Shown: positions 34,401 through 46,085 of the stretch, piece by piece
Layout of the letters: every line of letters begins with the position of its first letter
How positions within the stretch are numbered: position 1 is the stretch's first letter
NCBI RefSeq assembly: GCF_021917145.1
Contig: NC_061072.1
Location: 14,176,742 to 14,240,741, forward strand
Direction: 5' to 3'
Origin: Hypomesus transpacificus
Taxonomy: Eukaryota; Chordata; Actinopteri; Osmeriformes; Osmeridae
Length of the DNA stretch: 64,000 nucleotides
Notes under the pieces: generated by a model
Told to the model about the DNA's origin: nothing
Seen by the model: the letters and a program-made list of their open reading frames with translations, nothing else
Databases searched by the model: none
Translations under genes and position numbers: made by a program

Positions 34401-36091
34401 CCTTTCCCTGCTCTCCCTCCGTCTCTTTCACGCACGCGTCTTTCTCACATACACACACAGTCACTACGTCAGCACACGTTAGCAACGATGCATACGCCGT
34501 TCTAGTGAGACCGACAGCTACATCAGCGAGCCTTCAGCATTAGTGCCGTAGCTAAAGGTCTAGGAAAGTTGAGGCTACTTTTCGCTAGGTACCGACGGAC
34601 ATGTCTTAATCGAAGGTTCCCCTTCGTTGTTTTGGTGAGAAGTTTCAAGAGCTAGCTACTTACCCGGCGTCATGGAGCCGACCAGTTAAATAGTTATTTA
34701 GCACCCTGTATGCAGCGTCGCTACCTGCATATGCAGAAATTATTTGTTTGTTGTTGTTGATTGATTTTGTGAATTATTTCGACCCCCCCCCCCCGGTCTG
34801 ACATGAAACAACACCCCCCCCCCCCCCCCCCCCCCCCCCGCCACATATAGCTTTCTAATCTGTGGGAAACACTGGATATACACAAACAAACACAGATACT
34901 GTATACACTAACACACAGATATACACAAACAAACACAGATATACACAAACACACACACAGATACACAGACAGGTAGAGACACAGACACACACACAGATAT
35001 ACACAAACTGACACTGGTGGGGGATAGGAGGTGGTTATCATAAAGAATATTGCGCGTCCATCGAAACATACTAAACTCTGTACCATCTTCTGTATTTCAC
35101 TGTAAAACTATACCCTGCATAGGCCTCTATACTCTTGGACGTACTCCTGTGTCCCTACTAGTAATCCGAAGGTTGCCGGATCGATTTCCCGCCGTGCCAA
35201 ATGACGTTGTGTCCTTGGGCAAGGCACTTCACCCTACTTGCCTTGGGGGGAATGTCCCTGTATTTACTGTAAGTCGCTCTGGATAAGAGTGTCTGCTAAA
35301 TGACTAAATGCTAAATGACTAAATGTACTCGCCGGCCTGGTTGCGTAGCAGCAAGGTTCTGGCTCCCAGTGTGGAGCTCAGGTCCCTGGCTGTGTCCAGC
35401 AGGGGGGGGGGGGGGGGGGGGGGGGGGGGTCCTACCTGTACTTGAGCAGGAGCAGCTGCAGCAGCCACAGGCCCACCAGCAGCATGCCGTTGACCTCGCA
35501 GATGGTGAAGGCCCACTCCACGCGGCCAAACAGGTCGAAGAACTTGTCAGGCAGGGGCGGGGTGTCCTCCTTGGGGGGCACGCGCTCGTGGACCACCGAG
35601 ATCATCACCGTGGTGGACACGAAGCAGATCATGGCGTACACCAGCGCCACGCCCGTCTTTCCCCACTCGCTGGGCAGCGGCGAGCGCAGGGCCTCGCCCG
35701 CCCCCGCCGCCGGGATCTGGATGAGGACGCGGCCCTTGTGGAAGCCGTTGACGGCGCCGTTCCTCTGCGGCTTGCCGTCGTCGGGGCCAGCCTGCCCGGC
35801 GGCGCCCGGGGGCGGGGCGAGGGGCGCGTGTGGGCGGGCGTGGCCGTTGGCGTGGCCGTTCTTGTGCGACTGGATGTGGTGCTCGATGCGGAGGGTCTCC
35901 ACCCTGTCCATGAGCTGCTTCCCTCCGTCTGACGTCACCAGGGAGAGGGGCGGGGACAGGAAGTTGGCGCGAGACAGCTGGAGCAAGCCCCGCCCATCCA
36001 GGAGGCGCAGTGCGTCTGTGTACTCCTGCATGCCCTCGTCGCTCAGCCATTGGACCACCTCCTCGCTCGACCAGTGAGCCACGGCCTTCAT
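31407..36091 (-). CDS. sgms1: Sphingomyelin synthase 1
   Basis: A Golgi multi-pass enzyme that moves phosphocholine from phosphatidylcholine to ceramide, giving sphingomyelin and diacylglycerol. Exons: 35436-36091, 34005-34122, 32357-32510, 31911-32077 and 31407-31586. All phases agree, giving 424 residues against 413 for the common human form. The start MKAVAHWSSEEV opens a SAM domain (about residues 3-70, ending near GKQLMDRVETLRIEHH). The linker HKNGHANGH is conserved and is followed by a Pro/Ala/Gly-rich insert. Membrane segments follow WGKT. The catalytic triad is in CGDYLYSGHTVML (first His) and LAHDHYSIDVVV (second His and Asp), as known for the family. An ISVVHERVPPKE loop is conserved. 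The enzyme acts on the same substrate pool as the ceramidase encoded next door. Non-coding 5' exons usual for this gene were not located; an acceptor-like site near 36157 may begin the coding exon. Confidence 0.95.
32815..33020. repeat. CA-rich minisatellite in sgms1 intron
   Basis: About four copies of a 35-45-base unit with CTCGAACCACC, CAGCAGTCACACACAC and ACCTTTCGAACC. The unit lengths vary with the CA run. Confidence 0.75.
33170..33465. repeat. 16-bp minisatellite in sgms1 intron
   Basis: About 16-18 tandem copies of GATGATGCCCCTAGTG, with GATGATGTCCCTAGTG and a CCTGGTG variant. Confidence 0.95.
33850..34000. repeat. About 42-bp tandem repeat, three to four copies
   Basis: Units contain CTGACCATGTGAATG and CAGTATATGTTTCTGTG. 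The array ends beside the donor of the 34005-34122 sgms1 exon. Confidence 0.8.
34264..34874. mobile_element. Non-autonomous hAT-like DNA transposon
   Basis: A 611-bp segment with perfect 14-bp terminal inverted repeats (CAGTGTTTCCCACA / TGTGGGAAACACTG), flanked on both sides by GATAT (34259-34263 and 34875-34879). A second inverted motif, GTGGCGG / CCGCCAC, lies about 30 bases inside each end. There is no transposase frame. It contains C runs at about 34787-34797 and 34814-34840. It is inserted in the first coding intron of sgms1. The assignment to hAT rests on the CAGTG terminus and short duplication; it is inference. Confidence 0.75.
35143..35327 (+). repeat. tRNA-derived SINE copy (5' truncated)
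   Basis: Starts in the tRNA-like head (CTAGTAATCCGAAGGTTGCC), continues with TGTGTCCTTGGGCAAGGCAC and CTTGGGGGGAATGTCC, and ends with GTCGCTCTGGATAAGAGTG and CTGCTAAATG tail repeats. It is the same family as 61866-62050. It lies in the sgms1 intron. Confidence 0.85.
35402..35430. repeat. Poly-G run beside an sgms1 splice donor
   Basis: About 28 consecutive G on the plus strand, that is, poly-C on the sense strand beginning 7-8 bases into the intron after the 35436 exon end. Confidence 0.95.
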
Positions 36092-39000
36092 GTCAGGGGG
36101 AAGAGGAGGGGGAGGGTCTAGGGGTGTCAATGACTCGGTTGGACCAATCCACAGTCCTGTTCAGGTCACGCTCATCACAGAGAGATTTCATTGGCTGCCA
36201 ACACCTGGAGGCTCCACTCCGGCCAATCACAGTAGAGAGTTTGACAGGAGATTATTTGTTGCAAGCTGCAGTTGGTATTTCATCTGAGTGATGCAAGAAG
36301 GCCTTTTTTCTGTGACAGGAAAGGAAAAATAACATTGTTAAAAGTGAATAAGAATTCATCAAGTGTTCGTGGCTATTAGAATAACCTTGTTTTGGCTAAT
36401 CAGCCCCCTGCCCCCTGCTTTGGAAAAAAGGAAGAGAAAATGATGGTGAAACAAATCATGTGTATCAGTGCGCAACAGAATCCGATCAAATTAAAGTTTT
36501 TCACGAGTTTCACACAAACCAAATGGCACAACCAAATTCTCCACACGACACGCGCCTCTTTTCAGGAGGACATGCGACTTCTATTTAGAAAGACAAAGTC
36601 TCAACTATCATCGGAAGTTCCACGAGAGAATGCTTTCAGGTAGAACATATGGAGACAGTATGCTACATCTAGCCAACGGTGACACTGATATGGATACACT
36701 TAAATAAGACTTGGATCAGGTTTATCACCCACACCCTTGAGCCAATACTGTATCGGGTTTCCACAATCCAATTTCCACTATCACAAATGTTAAGAAAGTT
36801 AAAGCATGCGAAGTGTAGTAGCCTAAAGCGTTTTGTGTCGCAAGCAGCAACGGAACAGCCGATGTCAAGTTATCTACCTAGTTTATTTCAGTTTCCAAAG
36901 GAAAACGATCCAGTTCCAGTTAGACTCGCGCAATTCTCCGAATAGCCAACTAGTATGGAGCGCGGTAATGAGAAACTTCCCCGCAAGGCATGCGAGGAAC
37001 TCGGGGAGACTGCTACAGGGGTGGGGCGACTCTGTTTACAAATGTTTCTTTGACGGAGGAGGGGTAAACTTTGGGCCTCATCTGGTATACATTGGCGAGG
37101 TCTCTCACCAACAGCAAAGTGGCGCTCTGCTCTGTCTCAACTGGAGGTTCATATTCAATTCAGACACTCAACTTGCATGTTCACTAACTCGATCGCCGTT
37201 ACACAGGGCGAGACGGGACTGATCGGGTTACCTTGGCTCATATTTTTTAGATGTAGTTGTGTATGGAGGAATGCATGCATTATTTATATCCGAAGATGTA
37301 CATTTTCACTCATCAACATATTTAAAAATGCATGAAACACTAATGATAGCTAGATGTGCTAAAGGCGATGCAACCATCTGGCTGTTAGGTTCCATTCTCT
37401 TAGTTTTTTTTCTAATTCGTGCAGGAACACCCTATAAAACAAGTAACGGATAACTGGTCACCCCCGTGGAAAATGTTGTAACACAGGAAACGAGTCATAT
37501 CTGAATTCTGTGGTGTCACCTCATCTAAATGAACACTGCAAATGTGTTCTGTTCTTACACAACTGGTGGGGGGGTTGAACGGGGATCTAAAATGTAAACA
37601 ATCCTTCGCTAGATTATTAGAAACATTAAAGATCTCGTGAATAAACCACTAATCCTTGCAAGCCTCTCTACAGTGACACTATACACAAGTTAGCTATTGA
37701 AAACTCAGTGCATGAGTTTGGAGCCTGAGGGTGGTGTGTGTTCTAGAGAGTATTCTGACGTTAGTATCTGATTGAGGCGTTGTGGTTGTTAGAAAGCAAG
37801 TCAGCTGTCCTTGGTAACAGCTCCGTTTTACTGCCAATGCCAAAACACATTTAGTGGCAACACAACACTTGAACTAGGGATCGTCATCCCTTTCTAAACC
37901 TGGTCTGAAATCTCCACTAAAGGCTATCTCTAGCCTGGCATTAGGGTTCTCGACGGTCACCAAGACTGTCATTATAAAAACCACCCAACTTTACCACCTA
38001 CAATACCTTAACTTTACCATCTACAATGACTCAAATACATTACCACCTACAACACCACAACATTACAGCCACAAATACAGTACCTCAGATACAGCAGGTG
38101 ACCCACCTCAGTTAGAAAAGCAAGAGTTAAGAGAGGAGTCGATTGGATCAGTGAAGGCTGACGATCAGCACACTGTTAATCCACCCGCTAAAACCATCAC
38201 GTCTATTGACACTTGAGAGGATTATTTGAGACGTGATTGGACAGTTTTCCCATGCTGCCCGGGACAACACCATCCCCACACAGAGCATTCCTCTCACTGC
38301 GAACACGGCAACACTTCTCTTTCACACTGCCTGCTTCAAAAGTTGTATAAAATGAAACTGACTCTCTATGTTAAACTGCTGTCAGTACCATAACGAAAAC
38401 ATCCAATTGCTAAAGAGAAACATTGCGACACAAGCTCATGAAATATGATGGTTCGAGAGATGGTAAGAGCTTATAAAAAGAATATACAACAGTGTGGTCA
38501 TAAAATCTTTACACCTGCACACACACACACACACACCTACCCAACGTTGTGGCTTTTGTCTCTATTCTCTACACCCTCTGTAAGCTGGAACAGTAGACAC
38601 ACTAAGAGGTGCTCCTTTCTCCTCAGTCCCAGAACGTGTTCAAACACTTTCCCATTCAGGCCGGTTCTCTCTTTGGCCAGTCACAGTGTGTGCCTCACTC
38701 CTCATACAGCCCCTCCCATCCTCCACCAGCCCCTCCCATCCTGTGACTCACAAGAGGATCTCTTCAGCATCTCCTGACAGCTTAGCCAATCATTGTCAGA
38801 CCTCCGACGCTCTGGAAAAACCTGGTATTTCAAATAGGTTTAGTCGTTTCGAAGAATTCAAGCTTGCCCCCGCCCCCCACGTACAGCTGCCTATTATCAA
38901 GGGTTATATGTGGTTTCACAGCCTCTTTAAAAAATATTGTACATATTTAATATATAGAAAGAAGTCAAATAAAGTAATCCGACTTTTAACTTACTCAGCA

Positions 39001-42000
39001 AGGAAGAGTGGTTGCTTTTAATTAGTGGATACAAATCTCCAAATATCAACCTGTTCAGGAACTGAAGGACTATGACCTGACAGACACATGGGCACGCATA
39101 CACACACACACGCACACACACACACACACTCTGCTATCAGAGAAAGCAGAGTAGTGCCGTGACAGAGTTGCCTGGTTACGTGCCTTGGCCTCCCCTCTGC
39201 AATCCCTAACCACAAACGTTTTACGATTAACTCTCTACCAGAGAGAACCTTCCTGCCTTGCTGGCTGACTCACTGTCATGTGCTGTTGGGTTCGAGTTTA
39301 CATATACATCTCCTGTCTGTGTGGACACGGAGAGTGCGCTACCAAGCGCCAGGGTTCAGCAATGGAGAAAAGGGAATGGTGAACGGGGACAAGGCCTCAA
39401 CCTGAAGACAGGTTCAAAGGAAAGAGTGATTCTACATAGTCATACAAGCCTCCTGAGAACCATGGTCACTTTTATTTCAATAGGGACTCATGCCCCTTTA
39501 AATGTTGGTTTATAATCTGTATGCATTAGCATGTTAAATAGCTTAAAGACATTAAGTCATGTCCCCCTGCCTACCACCCCCCCCCCCCCACCCCCAAGGG
39601 AAAGACTGTATTCAAACGAGGGTCTCTTTCATGGAGGTTGAGCGAGACCATATGGTGTTGACAAAAGTGTATATAATTTCACCTGTAGGCCATACCCTGA
39701 ATGGCCTTCAACTCATTTGTATGTCCCATATAAAAACATGCTATTTCAACAAGTGACTTGTATGGATAGAGGACCAGACAGGGGGTGGGAGGCAGGGGGA
39801 CATGACTTTATGGTGTTGACAAAAGACGCCTGGAGGCACAGAATACTGGTCTCCCGCCTGTATTGAATTTCACCTGTAGGCCATACCCTGAATGGCCTTC
39901 ACCTAATTTGTATGTCCCATATAAAAGCATGCAATGACAACAAGTGACTTGTATGGATAGAGGACCAGACACTCAACTCCGTGGTCGCAAACGTAAACAA
40001 CACTTAACTCCTACACTTCTATTGTAAATGAAATTAGCCTTTCCACCGTTCCATTGGGCACCTGTTTGGCCCAATCACCTCCTTCCTCTCTCCCATCGGT
40101 CCCTGGAGCTGTGCTCCTGCTTTTTTTCTGTGTTCAGCCTGGGCTCCCTATGTCCATGAGAGCTTGATAAGACTGCAAGGCCAAACACCGTGGTCATCCA
40201 GTGAACTTGATCCCTCCACAACCTCTCCGAGGAAACAGATGCACATCCCTGGTTCCCCCTCAGAGCCGCTCCTAAGTCAACGCCTTTCCGATGTGTTCTA
40301 CCTGCGGTCCTCTACTGGTCAACTCACGGTCATCTTTAGGCCTTCCACCACTGTGTAAAGGAAGAGAGCCGTCAGGGGAGTTTAGGCAGGGCCGTCACAT
40401 TGGCCGAGGAGAAGTCATTTCCTCCTCAAGCTAGCGACGACAGTGATAAGAGCTTCCCCCTGCCGCGCGTGCGTTTGCGTGTGTCGAAGCAGCTCTTTTC
40501 CATTTAACGCCAGCTTCCGCGGACTCCAGTCTACTGGCTGGGGGGGGGGGGGGGCAACGCTCTGACAACTCACCTGATGACTCGCTTTATGAAAACTCAG
40601 CTCCTCGTCGTATTAAAAGCCCCTGGCGAGCTGCCTCGAAAGCATCTTCGGCGGTTCTCCTCCGTCGGCTTTAATGTGCGAGCCCGACGATGGATAGAAT
40701 CCGTCTCGCAGCGCCTCTCACAGAGAAGCTTTAAAGAGAAGAATAGCGAGTTGTTATCACAGCGTGTGGTTTTTGAAAGTCTTGGCATCGACCGGTGGCG
40801 TACAGTAACGTCCTATCGTTGGGGTTGGAAGTGAAGTATGGTGGGAGATAAAAAGAAAAAGGTTGGCTCTCCGCCAGGTTCTCCTCCCGTCTCTGCTGTG
40901 GCCTCTCCCCACACAGTCAAGGGCCAATGCGTGGCTTCACCCGACAGCCACTGGACAGCTGCCCAGGGGCCAGGCACTTCAACATAATCACCGCGTAGGC
41001 ATTTCTGCTGGACCAGCAACAAACCGCCCATGTTCCCCCCCCAGACGACATCGCTCCCCTCGGCCGCGCTGCTCCACCTGAGGCAGCGTTCTGGCTGAGG
41101 TCATCGTGGGAACAGGGAGGAGGCTACCTCGTCACATTCCTCTCACGGAATGTTCATCTTTTAGGGGGCAGCCAGGTTATGGTGACACACAGTCTCCGGA
41201 GGGGGAAATTGAATGGCTAGCTGGCGTATACAGGTCGACTGACAATCCGTTTGGCCAAACACAGTCTAGGACTATGTGTTTGTGGGCCAACTGAAAGATA
41301 CAGCCAGGCCCAGCATGATTCATAGGCCTGACTTTGGAGAAATGTTGACTCAGAGACTTAAGTAATCCTTTCCATAGCTACAAAACAAAGTTTTGTGAAA
41401 TAGCTGAACTTCCCCCACCAAATGAGAATATGTCATCTTAAGTTGATGTAGTAGAACTTTACATACTCTGGTGGAAATATACAGCATGCAGTCCTTTTTT
41501 GTTGGCCCACACTTCTCTGGTTGTTATAGCTGACATTGCTTCAAGGTGCAGAATTGCTTGCTGGATGAGACCTGGCAACAATCAATTTACATATTGATCA
41601 CACAGCATTAAAAGTACAGAATCTATAGCATGGAGCGTGACTGCTGATTGGTGGCCTATCTAAAGAGATTAATTGCTATGTCATCAGTTGTCATGTGGTC
41701 AGTGGCAGAGACTGTAACACTTCATGTTGACACAGACAACCGCAAATACATTAGATAGGTTGACTGACTGGGAACAATGTCTTCACAAGCAACCATGACA
41801 CTACCATAGAAAGTAGAATGAAATCTGAGTAAATATTCTCCTGCTGGCTGAGGTTGTTTTCTTGTCTAACAGCATAGCCTACTTAGCTAGCTAATCTAGG
41901 TCTGCATCAGGATCACACACACACCCTCTGCTCTTCGTATTCCTCTAAGGACAGCTTAATTCTACATACGGGCACAACTGTCTCACATTTTCCACACACT

Positions 42001-43408
42001 ACAGCCAAAGACTTCCGTCATGCTTTAAATGAACGGCAACAACACAGAACAGAGCAGCGGGATTAAGTAGACCACACACAGTGAAGACAACATCTGCTCT
42101 CTGGGTCATGGAGTGGAGATGTGAGGCGGGTTGGGTACAGTTTGGCACAATTTCAGTTTCAAGACAGGGGGATGGCTACTTTGGCTAGTACATTCAACAC
42201 TTACTTACTCATTAGAATGATTAAACGTTTTTCTTGCCAGAAGACAACTTATAGTCTTATCTCCTCCACCAACAACATCTAACCACACACTGATACACAC
42301 ATATATATAAAGTATTTGACAGCATTGGCACAATTTCCAGAATCAATGTTCACCTATTTTACATATTAAGAGGAGGGGCTCATGGTGAAGCTACTCAAAT
42401 TCTAGGCACATTTTAGATGTACATATCTCAACGAAGCTTGTTATGGGATATGCATATAACACTGAAATGGCAAACAGAGATAATGTGACAGCTGGTTAAA
42501 ACCACCAACGTAATGAACAGCTATTCAGAGAAAGCGACAGCTAAGTTTGCTAGCTAGCCAGCTAAATTGACGAATTAGGTCCTTCCTAACATGACACAGC
42601 TAGCTAGCTGAATCATGTCAAAACGTTTTTACTTCAGTTCTGCTTCTCACCTTTACCGGTGTGCATCAGGTGTGCTGGAAACGGCTGTGGTACCCTGTCA
42701 ATCAAGATGCAGAAAGCGCGCTACGTTGGACAATCCTTGCCTCCGAGGACAGTCAACTGGATTTGCTGTTAAATCAATATGCAACTGTAACCGAGCTACA
42801 TGAAATGCCTGTAGCATTTTCTCATTGGCGTTTTAAAGGTGTACAACACAGGCTTGTATGTTAGTGAGTGACCATGGCTAAACCTGCAAAGTATCAGTAG
42901 AGAAATATGTGTGCAAGAAAATCTGTGCCTCGTGCAAAAGCGGATTAGTGAAATATGTGATTTACTTTGAAAATGATACATGCTGTTTAGTCGCCCTCTG
43001 GCGTTTAGAAAGCAAACATGGTGCTCGAACCATTATGAAAACGATTTCATGAAAGTTGATCATTATATTTAATGACAGCAATAGAAACGTTTACATGAAT
43101 AATGACCTGCGTTGATGATGATTGATTTTTTTTTACTACAACAGTGTTGTATTATTGAATACATGTATGTATGACAGCCAATGTTATGTTGCTTTACAAA
43201 CGCTTGGATACATTATGGTTGGCCAACTAACCGGAGCTGAGTTCAAAGTGCACACAACACGGAACAACAATAGACAAAACAAACCGCTGCAGTGGTGGAT
43301 GGCTTAGCCAAAGATCATGTTGCTGTAGCCAGCGAGCTATGCCAAATTTAGCACTTTTTTGTACCAAGCTAGATAGTTCAGACGTTCTACCTCAAGTATA
43401 CTGACGAA
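36092..43408. other. Divergent sgms1-minpp1 intergenic region
   Basis: 7.3 kb without a recognisable coding exon. The two genes point away from each other, so both promoters and any non-coding 5' exons of sgms1 should lie here. Open frames (for example 36679-36945 or 40577-40834) show no family similarity I recognise. It contains an inverted/direct repeat complex at 39550-39971, a G run at about 40541-40553 and GCTAGCTA-rich sequence at 42545-42612. Confidence 0.6.
39550..39971. repeat. Inverted-repeat-bounded segment overlapping a direct duplication
   Basis: Arms at 39550-39580 and 39782-39812 are reverse complements over 31 bases with about two mismatches (core GTCCCCCTGCCTACCACCCC). Overlapping this, 39651-39780 and 39809-39971 are direct copies sharing TATGGTGTTGACAAAAG, CACCTGTAGGCCATACCCTG and CAAGTGACTTGTATGGATAG. 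The second copy has about 30 extra bases near its start. Confidence 0.8.
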
Positions 43409-46085
43409 ATGACTCCTGTATTTTCCAAACAAAGTTTGATTTTCAAACAAAGTTTGATTTTGACCACTTTCAGTCTTGTGTTGACTCGCCTATCTTACTG
43501 TTCTATTGCTAAAGCCAATGTTGATTTAAACATACCACTAATAGCTAACTACTTCGGGACAAAAGGCAGGTATGAGGACGTTAACCCATATCTCAGAGAC
43601 AACATCCTGGCCGTTAATAAATCGAGACCACCTTCCTCCGATTGCAGTGCGATACATCTGACAGCTATTATTCGGCATGGGACGCGGTATCCAACTACCA
43701 AAAACATCAAGAAGATACACCGACTGTACGACCTCGTGGTAAACGAAGCATCAAGCACCGAGAAGTGGCTGGAACATATCCAAACTGAATGGAAGATGTG
43801 GTACACGGAGGACATGGACGGCAAACTGGTGCAGAAGGGAAGAGACGACCACAGACACCTAGCTATCAGGCTGGCAACCATGTTCCCCTCACTGGTGTCG
43901 GAGGAAAACCTACGAAGTGGACGCATTAAGTTCACCACCAGCTCCAAACACAGATGTGTTGACAGCATTGAAGCATTCCAGGCCGGTTTGCTCAACCTCT
44001 GGAAGGTGAAAGGTGAGTCCCGGGGCATGAGCAAATCTTTATTCCTCTAGAAACCATCCTGTATCTGGGCCAGTCTTAAATGCCAAATTATATTTGACTG
44101 CGTGTTGTGAAACTGACACTTCAAGTCAGACAGTCTTCCACACTAAACCCAGGTGTTACATGGTTGGTACAGAGGGGAATAAAGGCAGAACTCACTCAGC
44201 AGAAACCATGTCAAATCTGACCCCACCTTACCACCAAAGTAGAGAGACATATACGGTGCACTGGACATCAGAAAGTGTACATCTGCCGCCCCCTCGACAG
44301 CTGTTTTGTGATGTGTCGTATACGCAGATGTTGGACAACTGCACGAGATCGACGACGAGCTGATGCGTTTTTTCGACAAGTGTCAGAGGTTTGTGGAGGG
44401 TGTGGAGAACAACCCGAGCGCCCTGATGGAGGTGAAGCTGTTCAAGGCCTCCGCAGCCATGCAGAAGGTACAGAAGAAGATGGCCGACCGCCTGCGAGCT
44501 CCCTACAGCCTCGTCACCCCGGGTCAGAAACCACATCGATCGTCACTTCCTGTTCTTCTCTATAAGGGGTTGCTGGGAAACACTAATACAAGACAGTATC
44601 TTCACGTATCCTGAGTGGGCGACGTCAGTGAAACGCAATCTGGTTCCTGACGCACTGTGTTTCACGGACATAGCATAGGTGTTGTGCGTTTGATTACTGC
44701 TAGATAGGGTAAACCACTCACTGCAGTATCCGGTTGTCTTTCTCCAGCTATGGTGGAGGCAGCCTTCTTCCTCTGCTCCTATGAGTTCGCCATCAAGTCC
44801 CTCCACTCCCCCTGGTGTCAGCTCTTCGATGAAGAAGATGCCTTGGTAGGATGAGTGAGAGGAAGGCAGCATGCCACAGAGCACCTCTGACCCCAGGGTT
44901 GTAGGTTTCAAAAAAGAAAAAGAAGAAAAAAAAGGCTAATCATCCTCCCCCACCCTCCCATGTCTTCCTCCACTCTCCCTCCCTTGACCTCCCCCACTTT
45001 CTACCACCGAACTCTCACCCCAACCCTATTCTACCATCCCCCTATAGTGGATTTAAACACACACACACACACAATGTAAAACCTTAGTTGTGTGCAAGCC
45101 AGGTCTTTGTTTTTCACTCGATGCTAATCCGGTCTGGTGTCATTTATCGGTATAACTTAATACTCTGACTGCTCCAGGTGCTGGAGTACAAGAATGACCT
45201 GAAGCAGTACTGGAAGAGAGGCTATGGTCACGACATCAACCGCAAATCCAGCTGCACTCTCTTCCACAACCTGTTCAACCGCCTGGACCTAATTACACAT
45301 CAGCACAGGTGAGACAGCTGCAGCAAGAGTCATTTTGTGGCTTCCTACTGCTTCCTATCAGATCTGACCGCCTCTAACAAACACTACTTCTCTGGGCTAC
45401 TGAAAACCTAGCAGTTTGATGGTGCCATTGGGTGTTATTAGCATTTGTGGAGTGAGCTCACTATTGATTGCCCACTTGCGTAGACTGGCTGTGCTGGAGA
45501 TGCAGTGAGAACCCAGTTCTATGTTGCTAACTGAAATGTTGATTGTTATGGTGGAGCCGGACTGCTGTGACTGTGTTTGTTAAAGCCTGAGGGTCCCCTC
45601 CCTGTGGGATTGGGTTACAGCTGCCTTTCCATCACATAGTCAACTGTCTCCTTGTCTGTTTTACCCCCCTCTCCTCCAGGTTGGGCCAGGTGTCGGAGGC
45701 GGTCACTGTCCAGGTGGGCCACGGCGAGACCCTCCTCCCCCTGCTCTCCCTCCTGGGCTTCTTCCGAGACGTGACCCCCCTCACGGCCGCCAACTTTCTG
45801 TCCCAGAGCGAGCGCGCTTTCCGCACCAGCCGTATCGTCCCCTACGCCGCCAACCTGCTGTTGGTGCTGTACGAGTGTGGCGAGGGCCCGCGCCTGCAGG
45901 TCCTGCTCAACGAGAGGCCCGTGACCTTCCCCGGGATGAAGGAACCGGCCCCGTTGTACCGGGAGGTCAGGGAGCGCTATGGAGCCCTGCTGCAGGGCTG
46001 CGACTTCCACCGGGAGTGTGGCGTGACCCCACCCCGACACACCGAGCCCCACCACCACCCACCCAGTCACAACTCTGAACTGTGA
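43409..46085 (+). CDS. minpp1: Multiple inositol polyphosphate phosphatase 1
   Basis: MINPP1 removes phosphates from higher inositol phosphates (InsP6, InsP5) and 2,3-bisphosphoglycerate in the ER lumen. It is a histidine acid phosphatase. Exons: 43409-44012, 44328-44522, 44748-44845, 45178-45308 and 45680-46085. All phases fit, giving 477 residues against 487 in human. An N-terminal hydrophobic signal ([16 protein letters not shown]) is followed by [23 protein letters not shown] is the catalytic His motif. SSKHRCVDS is conserved. [16 protein letters not shown] replaces the usual HAE proton-donor motif by HGE. The C-terminus is HNSEL, a likely KDEL-type retrieval signal (human SDEL). The region before the signal contains an 18-bp tandem duplication encoding two SKQSLIF/FKQSLIL copies. 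Exon 1 is AT-richer at third positions than exon 5. The start is the first Met before the signal. Confidence 0.94.

Noticed and set aside
36092-43408. Small open frames in the sgms1-minpp1 interval as new genes
   Set aside because: None has a recognisable domain, conserved start context or splice partners; lengths are those expected by chance.
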